Assembly (NCBI GenBank): GCA_963995525.1
Contig: OZ023213.1
Span: 20,546,353 to 20,610,352, forward strand
Reading direction: 5' to 3'
DNA: 64,000 bases
From: Escarpia spicata
Taxonomy: Eukaryota > Annelida > Polychaeta > Sabellida > Siboglinidae
The position numbers were made by a program, and so were the translations under genes. Shown here piece by piece: positions 36,561-48,682 of this stretch (position 1 is its first letter; each line of letters starts with the position of its first letter). The notes beneath the pieces are model-generated. The model ran no database searches, was not told where the DNA came from, and saw only the letters and a program-made list of their open reading frames with translations.

Positions 36561-36757
36561 CGGTCTCCCTCCCTCCCTCCCTCCCTCCCTCCCTCCCTCC
36601 CTCCCTCCCTCCCTCCCTCCCTCCCTCCCTCCCTCCCTCCCTCCCTCCCTCCCTCCCTCCCTCCCTCCCTCCCTACCTCCCTACCTCCCTCCCTCCCTCT
36701 CTCCCTCCCTCCCTCCTCCTCCCCTATCTCTTTTTCCACTTACTTCTCCGTCTGCCA

Positions 36758-36790
<33 letters not shown>
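36558..36790 (+). repeat. (CCCT)n microsatellite with (CT)n end
   Basis: About 160 bp of CCCT units at the point where composite copy 1 has (CTCA)n/(CT)n instead, then unrelated pyrimidine-rich sequence and 30 bp of CT. Confidence 0.95.
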
Positions 36791-36792
<2 letters not shown>

Positions 36793-36799
36793 TCTTTTT

Positions 36800-37540
36800 T
36801 TTGTGAGTTATATCAACTAAGTTCTTCTGATATTACTTTTCAATATCATTACGTCCAATTAACATGACATCTTACTGGATCATTCGTACGACATGGCGCT
36901 GCACATGCTGTCCCATGTAGAGGGATTATTTTCTGGGTTTTCCTTCCCCTAAATACATGCTTTCACGACTTTTTGAGTAGCCCGCATACCAAGGAGACTC
37001 TTTCGAGACGCGGTCTGGTCGCAATGGTTTCTACCGCGTTTAGACCACGTCTCGAACGAGTCTCTTTGGCTACAAGCAGCTTTCAGTTAAACAGCCCACA
37101 GTTTTCATTCTCCTAGACCCAAATCCTGGCACATATAAAGAGTTGCTTTATGTTTCACCAGTTTTCACATCTTTGGGTCTTCATATACGAACGAATGAGA
37201 AAATGCATTTTTCTACCAAAGGATGCTACTTTTTTGACATGAAGGAATATAATTTTGCGTGTGGTTTTGACAAGAAAGTCATCTGTGGAACATAATGGTC
37301 TCTAATAGGCCTTGTGTTAATAATATATGTATGTTTTATGAAAGCATGATCTAGCAAACGGTGTGACTAGATTACGGTTGTTTCTAGGTGAAGTCGTGGT
37401 TTTGTTTGTACAAGTAAACATCATTGTTGACTACAAAAGCTAACCAGTATATGTCCATTGAAATTGCATTAATGCGTTACTGTACTTGCCAATTTTGTTT
37501 TAATTCTGCAAGCTTCATTGGCTGTTCAGCGCGCTTCTTA
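36800..37540. other. No recognisable gene
   Basis: Non-coding. A short inverted pair (GAGACTCTTTCGAGACG and CGTCTCGAACGAGTCTC) at 36,991-37,058 could form a hairpin. Confidence 0.4.
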
Positions 37541-37544
37541 CAAC

Positions 37545-37695
37545 CAGTAATGTAATAATCGATCAGTAATGTAATAATCGATCAGTAATGTAATAATCGA
37601 TCAGTAATGTAATAATCGATCAGTAATGTAATAACAAGGACCAGTAATATAATAAACGACCAGTTATGCAATAACGACCAGTAATGCAATAAAAA
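37545..37695 (+). repeat. 19-bp tandem repeat (CAGTAATGTAATAATCGAT)
   Basis: Four perfect units, then about four diverged and shortened ones. Confidence 0.9.
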
Positions 37696-37699
37696 CGAT

Positions 37700-38215
37700 T
37701 AAGATAATCATGCCGACGATGATGGTGATAGTAGTGATGATGTTAGTAGTAATGATGAAGATGGCGATGTGGTGGATGCTGAGTGATTATGACGATGACG
37801 ACTAGGAAGATGATGACAATTTAGGGGTCATCTTTGTGATGGTGACGGTGATGAAGATTCTGCTGATGATGTTGCTGATGATGATAAGGATGTTAATAAT
37901 GATGATGAAGACGGCGATAAGTAGGATTATAAGTTATTACGATTACAAGGAAGAGATTTATGAGAAAGCCTACTCCAGCTTGGCCGTTGTTCGCTGTGGA
38001 ATGGTATAGTAGATGGCCGCTTTGTAAGGTAGTAAAGCAATCCTCTCTTCTTCTGACTTCTCCGATCCCGATCACATCCCATACGAACTTGGTTTCTCTA
38101 AGTTCTTCCTTCAGTTCTTGTATCTGTTCATCTCTTAGTAGCGTTCTTACGTTATATGTTGCTATCTTCAGTCTACTTACCTTCTTTCGGCGGCTCTTCT
38201 TGACTCAGTGATTCT
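37700..38215 (-). pseudogene. RTE-type LINE endonuclease N-terminus joined to a GAT/ATC-rich tract
   Basis: On the minus strand 38,180-37,930 reads LKIATYNVRTLLRDEQIQEL, KEELRETKFVWDVIGIGEVR, EDCFTTLQSGHLLYHS and GQAGVGFLIN, the N-terminal part of an APE endonuclease (NVRTL and IGIxE motifs). It stops abruptly and continues as an ATC-rich tract (37,925-37,700). This is the part missing from the 7,805-10,470 copy. Confidence 0.65.
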
Positions 38216-38399
38216 TAGCACCTCCTGCACGTAGCCCTACTTGACCCGAACCGCCTCCTTGGTAATAGACTCTTTCGAAGCTGCTGGGGATCTGGGGCCT
38301 TGGCTTCATTGTACTTTGCATGCTGGTGTTGTTGGCCTACGCTTCCACGCTGGCCGGTGCGGGTTGGAAGGGGGGGGGGGAGACATAGGTAGCGTGAAC

Positions 38400-38525
38400 G
38401 AAATTGCCCATGTTTCGATACGGCAGCCGACCCAGTACCGAACCACTACTCAGCCGGCGCCGGGATTTGAACCGGTCCCTCCAGTCGAGAGTCCGATACT
38501 CTAAACACTCGGCCACTGCGCCTAC
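38400..38525 (-). repeat. tRNA-derived SINE
   Basis: On the minus strand GGCGCAGTGGCCGAGTGTTT (A box), 30 nt later GACCGGTTCAAATCCCGG (B box) and CGCCGG give a tRNA-like head whose acceptor strands GGCGC and GCGCC still pair. Anticodon and T stems are mismatched, so it is not a functional tRNA. Confidence 0.55.
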
Positions 38526-38539
38526 ACTGATGGTATGGC

Positions 38540-39830
38540 ACACTAAATTTGCAGGCTTGGCAACGCATTCCTTGTTCACGATATTTCAGCTGAAAACCTA
38601 CGTAGTTTCTAACGTCACATAATTTCAAGCAATGATGGACGTTATTGTGTTTATATTCAGATATATCTGGACAAATATTACACATTTTCAAGTGGAAATA
38701 AACATCTGCTCATATTTAATTCAATTTGTAAGTACGACATCTTTGTCAAGATATCTCGATTTCAATTGCTTTGTAAGTTGTGTGTAGGATAGTTGACTCG
38801 AAATATAAAACAACACACATTTGTGTTTTAAACCATGTGAGGTTATGTACGTTTTAAGTTCAAATGTGGACAACAGTGACGTTCTGTGAATGGATTAATG
38901 ATACGGTTTCTTTATTATTAGAAATATTTAACTCTCAAAACGACCGCCGGATGCGGTTTAGTTGAAATATCCAGATAAAAAACAAGTTTCTTGAAAGGTA
39001 AATGACAATGATGTTGCCATGGCAACACCAGCCAACCACTAGTTTTTACCACTTGTCTTTACCATAGAATTTTAAGGAAATATTCCACGGACGGAATGTC
39101 TGACAATTTCACAGTAGGCCTCCTGAATCTCGGTGAACCAAGGAAAGCCAAATGAGGATCTGGACGTATGGTTGTATGTTGATACGGAAACTTGATCAAT
39201 TAATGGGATAATAGTTATATTTGACTCGTCACTGGGCATACTGCACGCTATGTTAACATTGGAATAGTTGCTGTGTATAAAATAGATCAACAACTGTTAC
39301 GTTGACATTAACACATTTATTAAAACAATATAAAATAACGTTTCCACGGCATATAAAAATAACACAATACGCTGTTTATTAAGAATAGTAAGTAGTCACG
39401 GATATGTGATAGTTTTCTCATTGCCAATGGCGAACACGTCGAATGGCGACTGGATGTTTGTGAAATACACGTGGTCTGTGTTTCAGTTGATAGGTTCTTC
39501 CAAATGATAACAATGCGAACGTTTACCATAGTTAGCGAACTGTTCGTCGGTTTATATTACGTGTCGTGATGTTTCCGTATTAACGATTAAATTAACAATC
39601 AGACACCTAATAAATGTCCGTGATTGTCTTGTCCTAGGCCGAAACGACAGGACTGTAATGCCAACGCATGTGTTCACCATGCGATGCCAACATGATATTC
39701 CAGGCGTTCAAATTAAACAACTAGCGGTCCAATGTATGTCTTAATATAGTACAACTGAGTCGAGATGTTTGAATATATTAAAATAACACTATTACCACTT
39801 GATTTTATGATTATAAAAATGTTCGTAGCA
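38540..39830. other. No recognisable gene
   Basis: Non-coding on both strands as far as can be judged. TTTATT at about 39,312 (AATAAA on the minus strand) is the closest clear poly(A) signal downstream of the membrane-protein gene. Confidence 0.35.
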
Positions 39831-39839
39831 GCAGAATGG

Positions 39840-40625
39840 ACACGCGGCTCTACCTGTCATTGTGCTAAATTATTGACCACATGGTCATATCACCATGACA
39901 GAATGGTCACACGACTGCACCTGTCCTGTGACAAAATCGTCACGCGACCCTCATGTCATATGGTCATGACATAATGACCACACGACTTTCCTGTCATATC
40001 GTCGAGACAGAATGGTCACACGACACTCCTGTCATATTGTAACATAATGGTAACTAGATTTGTTGGGTACATTTACCTCTCAAGAAACTGTTTTTTTTTC
40101 TCTGTATAATTTCGACCGCATCTCGCGGCCTTCTTCAGCAGACTGAATTGTGTCATGTGACACAAGCTGGAGCGAAACAGGGTACATAGATTCTCCTCTC
40201 ATATCGTGATGATAGAATGTTACACCACTCTCATGTCATATTGTGGTGACAGAGTGGTGACACGACTCCCCTGTCATACTGTGGTGACAAAACGATAACA
40301 CGACTCTCGTGTCACACCGTGGTGACAATGCTAACACGACTCTTGTTATATCGTGGTGACAATGGTAATGCGACTCTCCTGTTATATTGTGGTGACATAA
40401 TGTAACACGACTCACTTGTCATATCATGGTTACATAATGGTTACACGACTCCTGTCATATTGTTGTGACAGAATGGTAACACGACTCTCCTCTCATTTTG
40501 TTGTGGCAGAATGGTAACACAATTATCCTGTTCTATCGTGGTGATAGAATTGTTACACGACGCTTATCTTATTGTGGTGACATAACGGACATACCGTCAT
40601 GTCGTCGTAACATAACGATCACACT
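39840..40625. repeat. 36-38-bp minisatellite, interrupted, in the 3' flank of the membrane-protein gene
   Basis: CACGACTCTCCTGTCATATTGTGGTGACA-type units recur about 16 times at 36-38-bp spacing. About 150 bp of unrelated sequence interrupts at 40,045-40,195. It ends 6 bp from the stop codon of the minus-strand gene, so it probably lies in its 3' untranslated region. Confidence 0.85.
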
Positions 40626-40630
40626 CCCTA

Positions 40631-40935
40631 TCAACTTTGCATGCCCTTACGATACGATATAAAACCTATGACGATAAGCGACAGTAACAGCGACCCCAGA
40701 ATCATGAAGAGTAGATGCACGGGCAAGATACCGTGGCGCAGTGACGAGTTTCCCTTCACCAGCATGCCTCCGTACTGTTCCTCGTCGCCGGGCTCCGGAA
40801 GTATGACGCCCGAGTCGGCAGCCATCTTGCCGTCGACGTCTATGCTTCCGCTGTTGGCGAGCTTGACAAGGCTACGAGAAGGGCGCGCGGTCGGACAGAT
40901 CCAGTCCTCGACCAGGTTGGCGTGCGTCTTGTTCG
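40631..40935 (-). CDS. Type I membrane protein, last exon (stalk, transmembrane helix, short tail)
   Basis: Minus-strand exon from acceptor CGTGTCACAG (AG at 40937-40936) to TGA at 40633-40631. It enters in phase 1, joining the 42070 donor as G|CG. It encodes NKTHANLVEDWICPTARPSR, then KLANSGSIDVDGKMAADSG, an acidic stalk (EPGDEEQYGG), a single hydrophobic helix (LLFMILGSLLLSLIVIGFI) and a short basic tail SYRKGMQS. Together with the upstream exons it describes a cell-surface protein with a cytoplasmic tail of about eight residues. Its family is not recognised. The 3' flank is a minisatellite. Confidence 0.75.
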
Positions 40936-42069
40936 CTGTGACACGAATAGATGCATTGTTATCTGGTTTGTTACGGCTGATTGTCTGTTCCGTTATGTAA
41001 TTATTAGCAGGAAGTTCGTTGAATCAGTACTTCGCCTGACGTGGGTTTGTGTGCGTGTGTGTCAATCAAGAACGTCAAAGGTAGTATAGTGAAGTAGGTC
41101 GCTGCAATAAGTGCCAATTATAGGCAATATGGCGGCTGTTAGTATTTTGAATGTCATGTTTAAAATTTGAACATTAACGGGCGCTGCTTTCAAAGTTCAA
41201 AAACTGTTTCGGACTTATTAAGCGCAATTTGTAAACCATCAGAACAACGATGCAAAGACGTTCACAAATAAGACGATGGTGCGATGACATGATGCAGTCA
41301 TAAGCACTTTGCACCGGGAAGAAAAGTTAAATAGAGACAAATAGACACAGTAAGCGGGAAGCTTTATCTTGCAGAAACTAGGAGAAAACAAAGACCACTA
41401 CTTTCTCAGGAAATAAAATTGTTGTTCTGATGGTCCACATTTAACGTTAGACTCGATTATCCAGCCGCCGTGAGGTGGCAGCACTGGCCCGTCACAACGG
41501 ACTGGAATATTAAGCTCCTGCGTTTGTTACCAGTAGGGGGCTTCACCCCAGATTCGGGTAGAGACGATGATTGGCTCTCAGGCCAACTATGAAATAACAA
41601 GTAAAATAAGGATACAATTGTTATTAGATAATACTATACTATAACAACTATTCAACATTAAACTTATATTGAAACATGTCACACACAAAATAAACCGACA
41701 TTAAACTTTTTTCGTAGTTTAATGCCTTTTAATCACATGCATATTCACTAGGTGGCAGCTCTCATGGCATAACATTCAAAAGGGTCATTTAGAGCCAGAC
41801 TATCGTTCTGGCGAAGTCACGCAGCCAGACGATAGTCGGCTAAGCGAGACAAATTTAACATAGGCCTTTCCCCAGAAGCAGAGAACATTCTTGAGCAAAA
41901 TGTAAATGTTATACTTTGTACATGGAAATCGACGCGTCACAACGATGACGTAATTCTCCCGCTGCTAAACAATCATGTCACGTGGGATTGACTTACTAAC
42001 TGCGTAAATAACGCGGCAACCGTAACATACGCTGAATGAAATATGTGCAACTTCAACATCCGTACTTAC
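40936..42069 (-). other. Intron of the membrane-protein gene
   Basis: About 1.1 kb without coding signal or identified repeat. The donor is CTTG|GTAAGT (GT at 42069-42068). Confidence 0.5.
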
Positions 42070-42250
42070 CAAGAACAGCCGTGAATGAGTAATGTCTACA
42101 CGCATGTTCGTTAGGCGGCGCCACAGAAAACTTGTATGTACTGCCCACGGACACGGCAGAGCGCGGCTTCGCGAAAAAGCGGTAATGTTGAGCCGAATGA
42201 GCGCAGGGAACGGCCGACCACGCGATGGGATTGTACTCCGGGAAGTATAA
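42070..42250 (-). CDS. Type I membrane protein, penultimate exon
   Basis: 181 nt, phase 0 in, phase 1 out. Acceptor GTGTGTTGTAG; donor CTTG|GTAAGT is strong. Encodes LYFPEYNPIAWSAVPCAHS, then AQHYRFFAKPRSAVSVGSTY, then KFSVAPPNEHACRHYSFTAVL. With the preceding exon the text runs GDVLG-LYFPEYNPIAW, giving one continuous extracellular beta-rich domain with paired cysteines. A longer open frame over this exon is in another, wrong frame. Confidence 0.72.
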
Positions 42251-43123
42251 CTACAACACACATTAATGTAGGTTAGGCAGTTTTAAGCACAACGTCGCGA
42301 CAGCTCAGCAAATCGTTCGGCACGCACGCACACACATTCTCACACAACACACACACACACACACACACATATGAAACATTACTGTATTAGACTTGTAAGC
42401 GTTATTTTACTTAATTGAGTTTCAGTCAAGTTGATGATGTTTATAAAATTTGTATTGTCATTCAAGTCATTAAACAATGAAATCTATAATTATTTCATTA
42501 TATTTAACCATCAAATTGGATTTGACCACTTTCATGGGGAAATCTGTCAAATTTTAAGGGATCATCAGGGGCGGATCTAGAGAAGGGAGTCTGGGGGGAA
42601 TCTGACGCTCACAAAAACCAATGGCGGCCGAACCAAATTCATGTTGGATTGGCTGTGCCGGAGCTTCAGCACGACTCCGATGTCGGTACTTGACATCGGA
42701 CGCCGGAGAGGAGGTGCTGTTGAAGAATTTTCGCCGGAGCGTCAGCACCATTCCTCCGTCGCACTATCGGATCCTGACATAGGTACGGAGGCATGTTGCT
42801 GATGGAGATTTTCCGCTAGAACTTCAGCACAACTTTGCCGTCGCCACAACGCCGTCGCACTGTCGGATCGGAAGACGGGAGGGGTGATGGTGTTTGAATT
42901 TTTTTGCGGCGACGTTCATAATTTCAGAACGTCTAGGGGGCTACGCAACGGGGGCACATTAAAAAGGTCTAGGGGACACGCCACAATAGATCACACAGGC
43001 CCCTCTGGATTCGGTCTCCGAATCAGCGTGATGAAGCGTTACATCGGTGCGAGCTAAGGTGTATGACCAAGTCTTCTGTAAAGATTGAAAACGAGAACGT
43101 ATTAGCTCGTTTAGTTGTCTGAT
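42251..43123. other. Intron with a CA microsatellite and a dispersed GC-rich repeat
   Basis: (CA)n at 42,339-42,370. At 42,565-42,990 starts CAGGGGCGGATCTAGAG; this stretch contains repeated phrases such as GAGATTTTCCGC and (A/C)(A/G)TCAGCAC. A related piece is at about 21,660-21,720 (TGTTGGAGATTTTCCGCC), so it is a dispersed repeat of unknown type. Confidence 0.5.
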
Positions 43124-44086
43124 AGCAAAAATAGATAAGCGAGCGAAAAATTAACAACTCGAAACACGTCCTAAACATGAAATTATACGGTCGCTAGCGC
43201 CCTCACGGCTCATCCAATTCCAACGATCTTGGTATCGTTTGAAAGGATGCACTTTCTTTTATTCTAGCGTCATCTAGATTTCCCGGTATCCGTTTGTAGA
43301 ACTCCTATACACGGATCTACAATCATGCCGGTTTCCGTGTCCTGTACGGTTCCGAAAGATGTTGGCGGCGGGCACTCAGTGCACTAATCTTCCGATTACG
43401 GCGCTGTTTTGCCTAGGTTTTGCCTCATTTGCCTAGGTTCAGACATGCGCACTTCACACTTTCTTGATTCCATTTTATAAGCTCCAGCCACTTTTAAACG
43501 GTGGCGAAACTGATTAGTCCATGGGCCGAGACCAGAAATTTGACTTATTGGTACCATCGGGGGGGGGGGGGGCAAGATCTAGTTATGATTTTTGAAATAG
43601 GCCATGTCTGTGGAATGATAACCATTCCTAAGTCGTAGCTTATTGGCTTGGCGGCCATAACATCAAATTTCATCATATCGTAATAACTGCATCACCTAGA
43701 ACCATATTTTGGTGTAAGTTTATAGGTTGTAGGGGTCAAGAATTTCAAATACTTTTCATTTGACATTCTGTGACATTCATGTCCGTAATTTTTTAAGATA
43801 GCGGTCGTCAATACAAATGTCGCCATATCTTAGCAACAATGTTACACAGAGCAGCAATGTGTACGTTTTTATATAGCTTTGTTGGCAGTGATTTGACGTA
43901 TTCGCCATTTTCAAAGATGGCGCCCGTCACAGACTATTATTTCCGTGTCTTGAGAACGACGTAAAATATAGATTTGTCAAGTACGGCGATTTTTCGCCGA
44001 CATTCATATATCCATATTTTTTCAAGATGGCGCACGTCAACTTACATTTAGCTCAGAATTATAGGTTTATCAGTTTAATCATCGTC

Positions 44087-46331
44087 ATCGCCATCTCCGT
44101 CATCAGAGTCACCAAGTTCAACTGCGAACTGTTCTTCTTTCTTTTGATTGCTGCATGTCTGTAGCTTGCACATGTTGGTGCATGCCAGTCCATTGACAAG
44201 GAAATGCAGCTTGGCAGTTTGCAGGAACGCAGTCACTTGCATAAACTAACAGTTCCAAAACTGCATCTGGGGGTGGAAGAGTACACATCCACTCGATGAC
44301 CAGATGACTGTCCTCGTCTGTCATCCAGCCACACTCCTTCTGGTCTGCCACAGTTGGCTGAGGCTGAAGGAAGCAATACCAGATTGATGTTTGATAGTTA
44401 GCACGAAGAACATGCATGTGGAAACAATCTTGGCATGGTGGAAGCTGACCGGATTCGACCTCCCCTCGTTTGGCACAGAAGAGTTGGTAACGCAGTTGAT
44501 TGGCTTCGTCAGTGCTCGCAGCTGTCGCATATAGTTGGCAGATAAACAGGTATATTTTATCAAGCAGTGGTGAAGAGACTTCCCAGGACTGAGCAACTTG
44601 GCCTGTGAGGGCGTCGCAGATGCTGTCTCCCAATGATCGTGCCAGTTTCCCAATGTCGATGAACCGTGCGTGGTTTGTTGTTCCACACTTCTGGTAGATG
44701 GAGCAGAGGGTGACTCTTTTGAAAGGCGGAGTGCCATGACATATGTCTTCGGCTGTTATTATGACTGCCTTTGACCCGGCGTTTGCAGCGTCAAGTGCCT
44801 GTAGGAGCACACGCGTACCTGCTTCTTCTTGTGTGGACCTCAGTTCTGTGAGTTCCTCTCAGTCATCTTTGGTCATCTTGTAGCAGACCTCTCATCACAG
44901 GTTACATACAGTAACTTGTCATGTAGCTTCTCCCTGTACGTCGGCAGTTTCCATTGTTCGACGATGAATTTGATCAGACTGGACTTGTTGTAAGAGCTGT
45001 ACAGCAACTTCCTCCACTGCTGGATATTGTGGCATGCTGCAATGTTCTTGTACTGAATAGCTGTGCTTGATTTCCGGTTGCACCTGTCAGAATATTTTTG
45101 ATTGACGTCTCCCGGTAAACGTAATCGTTATGTGACTCTGTGATTCATCGTGTGGGACTTAAACACAAAACAGATTCTGCCAGCTTTGCAAACGTCTTGT
45201 TGTTGCCGTTCAGCTTCTGCACCAAATTCCTTCCATCAAAGATACAGGTTGATGGGTCAGGGATATCTTCTACTGCAGAAACATTTTTTTCCAACTCTCG
45301 TTGGAGAGTGTCGCCTTGTTCGTTTTCCGCAAAGACCCATCAGCATTTGCGAGCGCCCATGGCAGAGGGCCTAGTGGGTGAGCCAAGGCACTCCTCATGT
45401 GTAGTTGTCTACTCTGAGCAACCACGATCATGTGGCCAAATAAATTTATCCCCGCCTTCAGGACCACATCTTTGGCTCTTCCTTTTCCACTGGCTTTGTT
45501 TGCATTTACATTGGAGAATGTCTTCAGGTGTTTTTTTTTATCATCTTGTCGTGGAATTTCACTGTTGGTGGAGCCTCTTCTAAGCGGGTCTTCTTGAACA
45601 TCTGGTATCTTCTTCGCATACTTGATGAGCGCCCAGGATATCCTTGGCAACATCTGCTGGCGCCAGTGGATAAGCTGACAAGTTCAGTCTCTTCGGGACA
45701 TGTTGGATCCAGCCATCTGTTCTCCCTCAGATCAACCAGGGACTTGACATCTGCCTCGTCTTTCCAGATGCGGGACCTTTGGAGGTTGTACATGGGTACA
45801 TAAGGTACATGGTCTTGTACTCGGTTGTTAGGTAGTACTTGCTCACAGCTCCTGGTTTCAAACTGAACCCATGTGTTAACTGTTTCTTCAATTGTCTGGT
45901 CGACAGAGATTCACCCAAAAGGATTTCTGGAGCCGAACTGAACTGAGAAGCCACCTTAAATAAATGTTGCATGAACATCTGGGTGTTCGACAGGCAGCTG
46001 GGTCAGCTGAGCATAGTAATACGGGAGGTAGCGTGCGTAGTTTTGCATGTCACATGCGAAGCACCAGGGTATCATTGCATGAATAGACGCCAGATGTAGC
46101 ATCCAGGTATAACAAAATCTCGACCATGTCCAGATAGGAGAGCCAGAAGTTTGAGAGGCTCCCATTTTCAACTCGCACGAATTCAAGGTAGACTTCAAAA
46201 ATATGCACCATCAGGAAATAATCAGCTTTCATGGGCGCACACATTGCTGCTCTATGCAGCACAGTCTCTGAGATATGTTGACATTTGTATTGACGACAGC
46301 CATATTTAAAAATGGCATATGTGAATGTCAC
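44087..46331 (-). pseudogene. Academ-like element, first large protein (decayed)
   Basis: Minus-strand pieces in shifting frames follow one protein: GSLSNFWLSYLDMVEILLYL; CFACDMQNYARYLPYYYAQL; TRQLKKQLTHGFSLKPGAVS; SGKGRAKDVVLKAGINLFGH; LAHPLGPLPWALANADGSL; CHNIQQWRKLLYSSYNKSSL; LLQALDAANAGSKAVIITAE; QLRYQLFCAKRGEVESGQLP; ending in a Cys-poor relic of a Cys-rich tail. From memory this matches a multi-copy uncharacterised family common in cnidarian and other marine invertebrate genomes. The ITAED-type segment and the following helices recall PIN/XPG-fold nucleases (inference). At least five frame shifts show it is dead. Confidence 0.6.
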
Positions 46332-46339
46332 AGAAGGTC

Positions 46340-46985
46340 AAATGTAAAATATTTGAAATTCTTGACCACTATAACAGGTGTCAAGTCTTACGGTTTATCC
46401 GTGAGTCTCACGGATTTTTTAGATTTACACAGGCTCACAGCCGTGAGAGACGATGCTCACGGATTTATGTAATTTTACTATTTTCATTTGTTTTCAATCC
46501 TCGTTACAACGCGCCTCGTTAACTTACAATGCGTATTCGGATATATCGCGGTCGGCCGTGGATCCTGAATTTCTGCCGAGTTATCGCTACGCTATCCATC
46601 ACCAACATTTATATTACGCTAAGTGCGACTCATAGATCGCACGGTGCTTCACACGTAATTCCCCGCAGCGTTCTTGGCGCTGCGGTGCGGGCTTGACGAT
46701 TACTAATTTTGGTGGCGGCGCCCCTGGTGGCATATTTTGAAACACCGTAAGGCGCTCATTTCTTGGAACCTGACCAGATACACTTAGTCCAGTAGAAATC
46801 AGCATTTTTTTTTACCAAACCCGGACATTTTCGTTACAAAACCAATGTTTTAGGATGACCAGTAGTGTTTACTGAACTTCCAGAAAAAAAGAAAAAAAAT
46901 CAACCCTGGGGAAAGATGTGGAAAGACTTACACTGCTTAAAAAATGTGACTAAATCATCTCGGGCCACAGGTTGTTGCATCTGAT
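46340..46985. promoter_or_regulatory. Intergenic region between the two divergent element genes
   Basis: About 650 bp separate two head-to-head genes, so any promoters of the element should be here. Three CTCACGGATT-type repeats lie at 46,385-46,465. No TATA box can be fixed. Confidence 0.3.
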
Positions 46986-46987
46986 GT

Positions 46988-48682
46988 ATGCCAACTCGTA
47001 CGAACTCGAGAGGTTACGATTATCAAACTCACTGTCGCATCAAACAGGACAACATTGATCTGGCCAAATTCCTGACCTTTCAGCGAAGTCACAACCCATT
47101 TTCCACCGACAATGACGAGCACCTACAAAATCTTACTACTGGGGCCATAGCTGATGAGAGAGTCAATGTAGACCAAGATGTGGACATTGGAATGAAAATC
47201 CACCAGAAAATCACAGATCAGAAGTACGGAGACATCGTTCTCAGAAAGTCAGACAGAGTGAAAACCTTCGATATGAGGAACACTATCAAGCTGAAAGATG
47301 GAAAAGAAGTGCGCATGTCGTCGACATTGGCCAAGGCATATACTTCTGGACCACCAGATCGCAGTGTCTTCTCACACGAGCTAGCAGCCGTAGCCCCAGC
47401 TTTATTCCACGACAACTGCACAATGCGAAGGACAGTGAAGTCTAAATTAGTTTCGTACATCGCTACCCTCGATCTCCATGTTGTCTGCAATGGTGGACTT
47501 GACGACAAAGCCACAGTTGTGGATGGATCTGCCGTTCTGCATCAGATACCCTGGCCATAGACAGGTACCTTTCAAGAAGTGTGTTCATCTTATGTGATGT
47601 ATGTTCTACAGTTGGCAGCACACGATAGGGCCTGGTTAGTTGTGTTCTACAGCTATGAAGTGCTCACCACCAAGGAACCCGAACAGAAGCAACGTAAATT
47701 GGGGAAGATCCTTTCCACTGATGTGTTGGTTGGACGTAACACTCCATTGCCTTCGGACAAAAGTAGTTTACTTTCAAACAAGCACAACAAACAGCAACTC
47801 ATTAATCTCCTCTCTACTTACCTGCTGAAAGAAGGTATCGAGGTGCATCACGCTGGAGAGGAAGGATACCACAATTGTGAAGTGTACCCTAGAAGTTGCA
47901 GAATCCCACGAGAACGTATGTATCCGTTGATGATACATATCTGCTTGTAATCCTGCATTACCATGCGCCTGAGAAGTCCACTATTTACATGCAAACCAAG
48001 CAAAGACTAATCAGTATCAGCGCTGATCAACATGCTCTCGGAAAGGAGATGTGTAAGTGTTTGTCATTTGCGCACGTTGTCTGTGTGTGACACAACATCA
48101 GCTATCTACAGTATTGGCAAAGTCAAACACATGACAGTTGTAGGATTTTCAGCAGAGCTGAGAACATCCGTTGCCATATTCGGCAGTAACACTGCATCGA
48201 ACGCCGACATTGCAACAGCTGGAGAGCGGCATATGGTTTCGCTTTACACCAAAAGCAACTGAAATGTAACTCTCGACGATCTACGATACATGCACACAAT
48301 TTCATCAAACTATGTCGCCTTTGAAAGAATTCCGCCAATTAGTCGAGCATGCTAATTCCATTCACTCAGAGTGCACCTACAGGTGTCTACTTGGGTTAAT
48401 ATGAAGACGGTATTGGACAGAAAGAAAAAATATGGCTTCCACTGTGACGCACACTCAGTAGTGCCCGTCAGCACAGACAAAGAACCAATACCCGAACATC
48501 CTCTACAAGAGATCCGTCGCTCTTGCAAGCGCCAAAATAAATTGTGTGTGTCTTGCAACTGCTCAGAGATGCGTCTTGCCTGTAGCGTCCACTGCAAATG
48601 TCAAGGACAGTGCGCAAACGGCCCAACTCTTGCACAGCTACCCGACAGTGACGACGATGACAATGCTGATGATGATATTTAA
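46988..48682 (+). pseudogene. Academ-like element, second protein related to the first (decayed)
   Basis: Plus-strand frames give TNSRGYDYQTHCRIKQDNI, DIGMKIHQKITDQKYGDIVL, KVRMSSTLAKAY-like text, SNKHNKQQLINLLSTYLLKE and GIEVHHAGE; then CDTTSAIYSIGKVK, ATAGERHMVSLYTK, PPISRACXFH-like text, YGFHCDAHSVVPVSTDKEP, and a Cys-rich tail (eight cysteines at about 48,540-48,615) ending in an acidic run DSDDDDNADDD. The CDTTS motif and the domain order mirror the minus-strand partner, so the two are paralogues. The Cys-rich end fits the Cys8 finger attributed to Academ proteins. Several frame shifts and stops. Confidence 0.6.

Noticed and set aside
38400..38525. tRNA gene on the minus strand
   Set aside because: Acceptor pairs remain but anticodon and T stems are mismatched; SINE head.
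39072..39293. Possible exon on the minus strand (SFGFPWFTEIQEAYCEIVRH)
   Set aside because: No matching splice sites or phase with the membrane-protein gene and no family recognised; possibly LINE debris.
41965..42261. Longest minus-strand open frame over the penultimate membrane-protein exon
   Set aside because: The neighbouring frame joins GDVLG-LYFP and VL-ANKTH with correct phases; the longer frame does not.
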